Of a stretch of 64,000 nucleotides of DNA, positions 15,614 through 26,600 are shown piece after piece. A program made the position numbers and the translations under genes. Source of the stretch: an uncultured Bacteroidota bacterium (GTDB lineage Bacteria; Bacteroidota; Bacteroidia; Chitinophagales; Chitinophagaceae); contig CAIVEH010000072.1 in the NCBI GenBank assembly GCA_903904855.1, positions 1 through 64,000 of the forward strand, given 5' to 3'. The notes under the pieces were generated by a model. The model was not told where the DNA came from. It saw nothing but the letters and a program-made list of their open reading frames with translations, and did no database searches. Within the stretch, counting starts at the first letter, position 1; each line of letters opens with the position of its first letter.

Positions 15614-16630
15614 ATGAAAAATACAAAATCGAGAGTATTCTCGGGTATACAACCAACCAGTGAAATGCATTTTGGCAACTATTTTGGCGCTGTAAAAAAC
15701 TGGATAGAGTTGCAGGAAAAATATGAATGTATCTATAGTGTGGTGGATTATCATGCCATGACCATGCCTTATATACCCACAGAACTGCAAAGTAATACCA
15801 TGAACATGGTTATTGATCTTATGGCATGTGGTGTAGACCCTGAAAAATCTATATTGTTTATTCAGTCGCTTGTACCTGAGCATGTTGAATTGTGCTGGAT
15901 ACTAAGCTGTTACTGCTCATACGGTGAATTGCAGCGTATGACACAGTTCAAAGACAAATCTGAGAGCGATAAAATGCTTGAAAAAGGCAATATCGTATCC
16001 TCGGGGTTATTTACTTATCCTATATTGCAGGCGGCTGATATACTCCTTTACCGTGCCGAATCTGTGCCTGTAGGCAAAGACCAGGAGCAGCACCTGGAAC
16101 TTTCAAGGAACATAGCCAACCGTTTCAACAGCCGGCATGAGATTTATTTTACAGAGCCAAAAGCGTTATTTACTGAAGTGCCCAAATTGCTCTCGCTTGC
16201 CGACCCGTCAAAAAAAATGAGTAAGAGCCTTGGGGACCAGCATGTGGTACGGCTGTTTGAGCCAGAAGCAAGTATCAGGAAGAAAGTAAAATCTGCTGTA
16301 ACTGATGTAGGGCCTAAAACAGATACCCTGAGCCCGGGAGTAGCTAACCTTTTTGAACTGTTGAAGGCTTGCGGTAAAATGGCAGAGCATGGCGAATTAA
16401 TGAACGACTACAATGCGGGTACTTTGAAGTACTCAGCTCTTAAGGAATATGTAGCAAACGGACTCGTTGAACTGTCAAAACAATTTATTGACCGTAAAGC
16501 AGAACTTACCGGTAGCAGCAGAGATATTGAAGCACAGGTGCATGACATGAGTGAAAAGGCCAGAGTTATTGCTAAAGAGACAATTCGGGAAGTTAGAGAC
16601 CTGGTGGGTTTGCCGAAGAGAAGAGATTAA
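15614..16630 (+). CDS. trpS: Tryptophan--tRNA ligase
   Basis: A 338-residue class I aminoacyl-tRNA synthetase that charges tRNA-Trp. The N-terminus has the TrpRS pattern SGIQPTSEMHFGNYFGA, where HFGN (residues 19-22) is the HIGH-type motif. KMSKS is intact at residues 201-205, preceded by LADPSK. Other family segments are FIQSLVPEH, the YPILQAADILLY stretch and VPVGKDQEQHLELSRNIA. Length is normal for bacterial TrpRS. It is a single gene and its 3' end faces gyrB across a shared terminator. Confidence 0.97.
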   Translation: MKNTKSRVFSGIQPTSEMHFGNYFGAVKNWIELQEKYECIYSVVDYHAMTMPYIPTELQSNTMNMVIDLMACGVDPEKSILFIQSLVPEHVELCWILSCYCSYGELQRMTQFKDKSESDKMLEKGNIVSSGLFTYPILQAADILLYRAESVPVGKDQEQHLELSRNIANRFNSRHEIYFTEPKALFTEVPKLLSLADPSKKMSKSLGDQHVVRLFEPEASIRKKVKSAVTDVGPKTDTLSPGVANLFELLKACGKMAEHGELMNDYNAGTLKYSALKEYVANGLVELSKQFIDRKAELTGSSRDIEAQVHDMSEKARVIAKETIREVRDLVGLPKRRD

Positions 16631-16663
16631 AAAAGGGGCTCAACAATTTTGAGCCCCTTTTTT
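16630..16663. terminator. Shared terminator between trpS and gyrB
   Basis: AAAAGGGGCTCA (ending 16642) pairs with TGAGCCCCTTTT (starting 16650) across a short loop, flanked by A- and T-runs. It therefore can terminate both convergent genes. Confidence 0.85.
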
Positions 16664-16681
16664 AAATAACAGCTAAAGCCA

Positions 16682-18679
<1,998 letters not shown>

Positions 18680-18758
18680 TTATTTGACTATGAGGAAATG
18701 TAAAATTCCATATTCAGATATATGGAAAAACCATTCTTTAACTGGTTTTTTTACCTTA

Positions 18759-18789
18759 CAAAAGTAACGAAAATATAGTGTAGAAGCAA
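18759..18789 (-). promoter_or_regulatory. gyrB promoter
   Basis: On the minus strand, TTG (18789-18787) is followed by a 20-nt spacer and TACTTTTG (18766-18759), an exact TAnnTTTG box at the expected spacing. The leader to gyrB would be about 87 nt. Confidence 0.55.
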
Positions 18790-18907
18790 TAAAAAATTGA
18801 TTATTTATCCCCCGATTTGTCGAATAATTTTCACAAATGTGGATAACTGGAAAGGTTCTGGGTTAAAAGTGGATATTTTTTATAATTTCTTTCAAAAAAA
18901 TATTAAA

Positions 18908-19387
18908 TTAATATATCATTTTGAATTCGTTATGGAGAAAATCAGCATCAGGAAAAAGTGATTTAAGGTGGTGTTTGAGATGTTCGGGATAATCTTTTAC
19001 AATGAATTCAAGAGTAAATTTGCCTGATTGGCCAAGGTTGATAGTATGACTACGACATGCCTGTGGTATATGCCCTATCAAATGGGCAAGGTGCCGGTTG
19101 TAATTTTCCCACAGCACCAGCAATTGTTCCCAGGGCTCATCCTTGTAGTATTGGTTGTTTACCCAGAAATCCTGCTTGTAATTCGGGAAGTACAGGCCAT
19201 CCTGTTCCATGCAGCGAATAAACTTTTGCTGGTTATTCCCCGCTGAGTCGATAAGGTGGCCTATAATTTCCTTGGGCGACCACTTACCCGGAGCTATGGA
19301 AGTGGTCGCCTGAATTTCGGTTATTTGCTTGAGCAATGGCAAAGAAAGATTAATGGTACTAACCAGGTGTGCAGCAGTTTCGTTCAT
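18908..19387 (-). CDS. DinB-like superfamily protein
   Basis: 159 residues. It has the four-helix DinB/YfiT fold pattern: an N-terminal helix, then the segment APGKWSPKEIIGHLIDSAGNNQQKFIR (residues about 32-59), whose KWS.KEI.GHL.D first metal-ligand His is typical, and a C-terminal metal-site region PEHLKHHLKSL (about residues 132-143). Proteins of this fold bind a divalent metal through a His triad and include thiol-dependent transferases; the substrate is unknown. It lies 40 bp downstream of the His-rich outer-membrane protein gene on the same strand, so they may share a transcript. Confidence 0.8.
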   Translation of the reverse strand: MNETAAHLVSTINLSLPLLKQITEIQATTSIAPGKWSPKEIIGHLIDSAGNNQQKFIRCMEQDGLYFPNYKQDFWVNNQYYKDEPWEQLLVLWENYNRHLAHLIGHIPQACRSHTINLGQSGKFTLEFIVKDYPEHLKHHLKSLFPDADFLHNEFKMIY

Positions 19388-19427
19388 AAAAAGAAGTAGA
19401 ACGAAAGTAAATCAAAAATCCGGCTGA

Positions 19428-20237
19428 TCAGTAATATCTTGAATTATAAAACGGATGTGTTTTTCTCCAACCAGGCTGATAGGAAAGGCCGCCGTTAAAA
19501 AGACCTTTATAACCCACTCCGAATTCAGCAAATGCACCCAGCGAACGGCCCACCCTGAAGCATAATGGGGAAAACTGGAAGCCAAATTTATCGCCTTCTT
19601 CGGTATATTTTGTGTTGTCCTGATCCTGGCCGTTTTCGAGCCAGTGGGTAATACCGGCGCCTGCACTTCCATAAGCCATGAAATCGCGGCGGCTTGCATA
19701 GAGCCAGGTCATTTCCGCAGCAATTGTAGTATTTAACTGGGTGTAGGTGAAAGGCATTTCCTGCCCGGCATTGTTTTCGTACATGCTGCTGCCATAAATA
19801 TCCTGGAATCCTGCTGTAAGGCCAAGCGAGACACCATTGGTGATATAATGCCTGTAAGTGAGAAACATACCTGGTGTGGCCGTTTTGGCGGCAGAATCCT
19901 GGAGCTCATTGATGGGCTTGAGTCCTGCTCCGAATGTGATTTCACTGAGTCCCGTTAATGGGTAGCGGTATACGGAAGAGCTGTTATAACTGCTATTGCC
20001 ACCGGAATTGTAACTATGGTCATAGTGGTTACGGTAATGGTTGTAGTAATGGTTATGAGTGTGAAACAGGGAGTGTTCATGGCCTGAAGAATGAAAATGA
20101 GCCGAGCTATGCGTTGCATGGTGACCATGCCCGCCTCCATGCCCGTGCCCACCGTGTCCGGCAGGGTCGGCATCAGCATAGGAAAGAATACTGCCTGTCA
20201 TAAGGCCAGTCAATAAGAGAAGAGAACGTAACTGCAT
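19428..20237 (-). CDS. Outer-membrane beta-barrel protein with His-rich N-terminal stretch
   Basis: 269 residues. A signal peptide (MQLRSLLLLTGLMTGSILSYA) is followed by a strikingly His/Gly-rich segment (residues about 27-62: HGGHGHGGGHGHH, then HSSAHFHSSGHEH and HTHNHYYNHYRNHYDH). After a Ser/Asn linker comes a beta-barrel-like region with alternating strands (ITFGAGLKPI, GVSLGLTAGFQDIYG, FAEFGVGYKGLFNGGLSY) that ends in aromatic residues (NSRYY), as outer-membrane barrels do. The His tract suggests binding of transition metals (inference). I do not recognise the barrel family. It is followed by the DinB-like gene. Confidence 0.7.
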   Translation of the reverse strand: MQLRSLLLLTGLMTGSILSYADADPAGHGGHGHGGGHGHHATHSSAHFHSSGHEHSLFHTHNHYYNHYRNHYDHSYNSGGNSSYNSSSVYRYPLTGLSEITFGAGLKPINELQDSAAKTATPGMFLTYRHYITNGVSLGLTAGFQDIYGSSMYENNAGQEMPFTYTQLNTTIAAEMTWLYASRRDFMAYGSAGAGITHWLENGQDQDNTKYTEEGDKFGFQFSPLCFRVGRSLGAFAEFGVGYKGLFNGGLSYQPGWRKTHPFYNSRYY

Positions 20238-20672
20238 AGTTGGTGTTTTGTTTTTTTAGACGCTGGAATTCATCGTAGTTTAAAAGGTTTCTCTGAAATA
20301 TAAAATGCTAACAAAATTTTGGCAAATGGAAGTATTATAATGACTTTGGTGTGCCTCAGATACTAAATGCAGCAAACCAGTACAGGTTTTAATTCGGGAT
20401 TCCTGATTTTATGTGAATAATGTAACTTAATTAAATTCTCCTGTAACATTTGACGGCCATGCGGTATCCAACTTTACACTGGTAAACAGGAATTGAAAGA
20501 ATAACTGCTATAAACGATCAGGATGGTAACTGAATTGTTGAAATGCAAAATGGTTTTGCTACAGATATTTAATTTTTTTCTGGAGTTTTTGGATTGATAA
20601 TTTTTAAAGATATCGCACCTACTCATCGGGACATTAAGGTGTGTTTCATAAGACAACAAAAAGACACAAACA
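20238..20672. other. Divergent intergenic region before the cyclic glucan synthase gene
   Basis: 435 bp between the His-rich barrel gene (minus) and the glucan synthase gene (plus). I find no exact TAnnTTTG box on either strand. A small hairpin (GCAAAATGGTTTTGC) lies near 20540-20555. No gene is called here. Confidence 0.4.
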
Positions 20673-23600
20673 ATGAAGTTGACAATTGAAACGCATGATC
20701 TGATAAAAACAATGAGGGCTTTTTTTATAGCTCCTCATGCCCGGCAAATTTATACTAAAGAGGAACCACTCAGATCTGAACTATACAGTTCAGACCAGAT
20801 GCATATATTTGGCCAGGAGCTGGCCAAAGAGCATAAGCTGAGCCAGCATGCTGTAAAAGGTCAATTGCTGAGCAGGCTGGCAAACAATGAAAAAGTGCTT
20901 AACGCTGTGCGTAAATTGCTAGTTGAAGCGATCAGAAAAAAGCACACCATTACGCCTGCAGGTGAGTGGCTGATTGATAACTTCTACCTGGTTGAAGAGC
21001 AGATCCGCACAGCTAAGAAACACCTGCCTAAGGGTTATAATGAAACCCTTCCGCAGCTTTCAAATGAGACGTTGCCCGGTGTGGCAAGAGTTTATGATCT
21101 GGCATTGCAGATCATTTCGCATAGTGATGGACGTATTGACCTTAACAGGCTGAGCAGTTTTATAAAATCTTACCAGACAGTCTCGAATCTAAGATTGGGT
21201 GAATTGTGGGCGATACCTATTATGCTGCGCCTTACGCTGATAGAGAACCTGAGGCGTGTATCAGCGCTTATTGCAATCGACAAGCTGGATAAAGATATGG
21301 CCGGTTACTGGTCGACTCAAATGCTGGAGATGGCTGAAAAAGACCCCAAAAGCATCATCCTTACTACTGCCGATATGGCAAGGTCTGATCCGCCGATGTC
21401 CTGCGCATTTGTGTCGGAAATGAGCAGGCAATTATTGGGGAAAGGGCCGGCCCTGGCAATGGCACTAAACTGGATAGAGCAAAAACTGATTGAAGAGGGA
21501 AGAACGATAAATGAGCTGGTAAATACGGAAATTCAAAAGCAGGCCGTAAATCAGGTTTCTATTAGTAACAGCATTGGCAGCATCCGTTTACTGAGCTCTC
21601 TGGACTGGCGAGATTTTGTGGAAGCACATAGTATAGTAGACCGTACGCTGAGGGAAGGCGATGCCATATATGCCAGTATGGATTTCCCGACAAGGGATGA
21701 CTATCGCCATGTGGTAGAGAATCTTGCAAAAAAAACAAAGCTATCGGAGAATGAAGTTGCCAGATCGGCCATTAAATCAGCAATGGATTATGCAAAGGCA
21801 AACGCAGCTCCTGACCGGAAAGGGCACGTAGGTTATTACCTTATTGGTAAAGGACTCTCAAAGACTAAGAAATTGGTTTTGATGCGTATCACGCCCTTAA
21901 TGGCAGCAGGTAAGATTCTCAGCCGGAGTAGGTTGAAAATTTACCTGGGTTTTGTTTTACTTATTACGGTAGTTATAAGTGCGGCATTTCTCATGAAAGC
22001 CCACAATGACAAAACAGGAAGTGGAGCTATGATAATACTCGCAGCTCTTCTTATACTTTCTTCAAGTCAGCTGGCTATAACCGTAGTTAATTTTCTATCT
22101 ACCCTGCTGGTCAGGCCGCATTTATTGCCAAGGATGGACTTTTCAGCAAGGATACCGGATGAATACAAAACATTGGTTATCGTCCCTTCAATGCTAAGCA
22201 ATATCCACTCTGTAGAAGTTCTTGTTGAAGCGCTGGAAGTTAGGTTCCTTGCAAACAGGGATGAAAACCTCTGTTTTGGCTTACTCACTGATTTTACCGA
22301 TGCTTGCGAGGAGACTTTGCCCGGAGATCATGCATTGCTTGAGCTGGCGAAAAAGAGAATTGAAGAATTAAAGAAGAAATATGAAAACGGGGCTCACAGC
22401 CTTTTTTTCCTGTTTCATCGTCCGAGGAGGTGGAATGAAGCGGATAAGGTATGGATGGGATATGAAAGAAAGAGAGGTAAACTAAGTGATCTGAACAGTT
22501 TACTGCGAGGCAGTTCAAAAGACAGCTTTTCATGTATTATAGGAAACCTGGGTGAACTGCAACAAGCAAAGTATGTTATAACACTGGATGCAGATACCCA
22601 GCTGCCACGCGGGGCGGCATGGAAGATGATCGCAACAATGGCACACCCGCTCAACCAGCCTTTTTACAATGAACAGAAGAAACGGGTGACTGAAGGGTAT
22701 GGCATTTTACAACCAAGGGTAACAGTGAGTTTGCCCGAATCCAACAGCTCATTTTACAACCGGCTGCATGGTAATGAACCCGGTATAGATCCTTATACAC
22801 GTGCGACTTCAGATGTTTACCAGGATTTGTTTGCTGAGGGTTCATTTATCGGGAAGGGGATTTATGATATTGATACATTTGAAAGGACCCTTAAGGACAG
22901 GTTCCTGGACAACAGGATATTGAGTCATGATCTGCTGGAAGGATGTTATGTAAGATCCGGATTGCTGAGTGATGTGGAGCTTTTTGAAAAGTACCCCATG
23001 AACTACCGGCAGGACATGAAGCGCAGAACACGCTGGATGAGGGGCGATTGGCAGATCTTTGCCTGGTTTACTCCTTGGATACCCGGAGGGCATAAAAAGA
23101 CAGTGAGGAATCCACTGTCAATACTATCCCGATGGAAGATTTTTGACAACATCAGGAGGAGTCTTATTCCCATAGCGCTTACCATGTTGTTAATAGCAGG
23201 CTGGGTTATTTTATGCAATCCTCTGTTCTGGATGCTTTCTGTTTCGGGTATAATTGTTTTTCCGTTTATAGTTTCACTAACCTGGGATGCTTTCAGAAAG
23301 CCGGAGGATGTGATCCTCTCGCATCATTTTAAAATCCTTATGCATAATACATGGAACATTGTTGTGCCAACTTTGTATTCAGTTATTTGCCTTCCTTATG
23401 AAGCTTATGTAACATTGGTAGCCATTCTCAGAACCAGTTGGCGGATGCTGATATCACACAGGAAAATGTTGCAGTGGGATATTTCAACCAACACTGGAAC
23501 TGTCAGTCAAAACAGCCTCGCCGCATCACTATTAACGATGTGGATATCTCCTTTTCTGACGGTTATCTTAATCATTTACTTAGCCATTTTTGTACCTTAC

Positions 23601-26600
23601 AAATTAATCATTGCCGGTCCGGTTTTATTACTTTGGGCCCTGGCTCCTTTGATTACCTGGCAGACAGGACAACCCGCAACAAAAAAGAAAGCCCTGCTGA
23701 CTGAAAAACAAAATGTTTTTCTGCTGAAGATTGCAAGAAAAACATGGGGGTTTTTTGAGCGATTTGTTGGTGATGAAGATAACTGGTTGCCACCCGATAA
23801 TTTTCAGCAGCACCCGGTTCCCGTTATTGCACATCGAACTTCACCAACCAATATCGGGATCTCACTGCTTGCCAATTTATCAGCTCTTGATTTCGGATAT
23901 ATATCATTAACCAATTTCCTCGACAGAACTGAAAAAACCATTGGCACCATGCTCAAAATGGAGCGGTTCCGGGGGCATTTTTTTAATTGGTATGATACAT
24001 TGTCCTTACAGCCTCTCCCACCAAAATATATTTCGACGGTAGATAGCGGCAACCTTGCTGGTCACCTGCTTACATTGCGGCAGGGTATGTTTGAAATAAT
24101 TCATCAGAAACTTGCCGGGCCAAAAATATTTACTGGTATCCGTGACACTTTACGGGTGCTTAAAGATGCATCTGCTTCATCAGAAATCTTTGAGGATTTT
24201 GAAGCAATACTGGAAGAGGCATGTAATTTGTTTCCCCTTTCAATTGACAGTTTATCCGGCACCTTAAAGCGCCTGCAGGTGTGTTATGAATCGACAATAA
24301 GTAAACTTCCGGCCAATGACAGGAGTATGTGTCAGTGGTGGAAAAATCATTTATCAGTGCAACTTGAACAAGCTAATCAGGATATACTTCTGCTGGCGCC
24401 ATGGGTATTATTGCCGGTGGCTTCGCTGAAGTTTTCAGCGGTAATCGGGATAAATCCTGATATTACTCTGGGGCATGTGTATAAAAAGGCCAAGGAATTA
24501 ATTCCGCTTACCATTACGTTGCAGAATGAGGGTAACACAAAGGAGGAAAACGAATGGCTGGTTGATTTCGCTGCAGCGCTTTTGATCACCCAGACAACTG
24601 CCGGAAATCGAATAAAGTTGATTGAGCAATTGGGGCATGAGTGTATAGGGCTTGCAGATATGGAATGGGATTTTCTGTATGATAAGACAAAGCACCTGAT
24701 GACAATAGGATACCGGGTAGAGGAACATAGCTGCGACCCGGGATTTTATGACTTACTAGCATCTGAAGCCAGGTTGTGCACTTTTGTTGCCATAGCGCAG
24801 GGCAAATTGCCGGAGGAAAGCTGGTTTGCATTGGGGCGCCTGCTTACAAAAGCAAGCGGTGAGCCTATTCTGCTGTCGTGGAGCGGATCTATGTTTGAAT
24901 ATCTTATGCCATTACTGATCATGCCTTCGTATGAAAATACTTTGCTGGAGCAAACCTATAAAGCAGCAGTAGACAGGCAAATTGAGTATGGCAAACACCG
25001 AGACATACCCTGGGGTATTTCGGAATCAGGATACAATATGGTAGATGCAGCTTCCAACTATCAGTACCAGGCATTTGGGGTTCCGGGATTAGGTTTAAAA
25101 AGAGGCCTGGAAGCCGACCTTGTGATTGCACCCTATGCCACTGCGCTATCATTAATGGTGAATCCTGAAGCTTCCTGCCAGAATCTCGAATTGCTGGCTG
25201 ATAGTGGTTTTGAAGGAGATTATGGATTTTATGAAGCAATAGACTATACACCATCACGGCTTCAGCGGGGACAAAACTTTACTGTTATTCAATCATTCAT
25301 GGCTCATCACGAAGGAATGACTTTTCTTTCCATATCCTCCTTAATGAATGACCAGGCTATGCAGCGAAGGTTTGAAGCAGAACCCCAATTTCAGGCCACA
25401 TTATTGTTGTTGCAGGAGCGGATCCCTAAATCTTCTTCATATTTTGCCCATACTACCGATCTAGTGGATTTCAACAGCACTGTGAGTGATACTGTAGTCA
25501 GGATATTAAATACTCCGGATACGCCAATACCTGAGATCCAATTGTTATCCAACGGGCGATATCATGTTATGGTTTCTAATGCAGGCGGAGGTTACAGCAG
25601 GTGGAAGGATATTGCTGTTACCCGCTGGCGGGAAGACGCAACCTGCGATAATTGGGGTACTTTCTGCTATATACGGGATATTGATTCAGGAGAATATTGG
25701 TCGAATACCCACCAGCCGACCATTAAGAAAGGGTTGAATTATGAAGCAGCGTTTTCGCAAGGCAGGGTAGATTTTCATAGCCTTAACAAGAATATTGAGA
25801 CCCATACAGAGATTGTTGTTTCGCCCGAAGATGATATTGAAATGCGGCGTTTGCTGATTACCAACAGGTCAGGAATCAGCAGAACAATAGAAATTACCAG
25901 TTATGCAGAAGTGGTGCTTGCCCGGTCCATGTCGGATGATATGCAGCCTGCATTCAGTAATCTTTTTGTTCAGACGGAGATAATACCTCAGCTTCAGGCA
26001 ATTGTGTGCACACGCAGACCCCGTTCGGCACATGAAGCTACGCTGTGGATGTTCCATTCAATGAATATACATGGTGTGGAAAAAGCAGAAATTTCTTACG
26101 AAACAGACAGGGCAGAATTTATTGGCCGGGGCAATTCAGTTCATAACCCAAGGGCAATGAAACAATCCGGGCCTCTTTCTGGTAATAAGGGTTCCGTTTT
26201 AGACCCAATTGTTGCCATTCGTTATAAAATAGACCTGGAGCCGGATGAGCACATAACTATTGACCTGATACTTGGAGCCTGCGATAACAAGGAAATATGT
26301 TACAAGCTTATCGAAAAATACCACGACAAACATCATAAAGACCGCGTATTTGAACTCGCCTGGACACATAGCCAGGTTATTCTGAGGCAGATAAATGCAA
26401 CTGATGCTGATGAACACCTTTTTGGCAGGCTGGCTGGTTCTGTTATTTTTAATAATCCCCAGTTGCGTGCAGATCAGTCAATTATTATTAAAAACCACAG
26501 GGGGCAATCTGGGTTATGGGGATATTCAATTTCCGGTGATTTGCCTATTGTGTTACTTCAGATTGAGAGCCAGTCAAATATTTTACTTGCCAAACAATTG

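Noticed and set aside
18838-18846. Exact DnaA box (TGTGGATAA) upstream of gyrB
   Set aside because: A single 9-mer without neighbours is within chance expectation for a 64-kb window.
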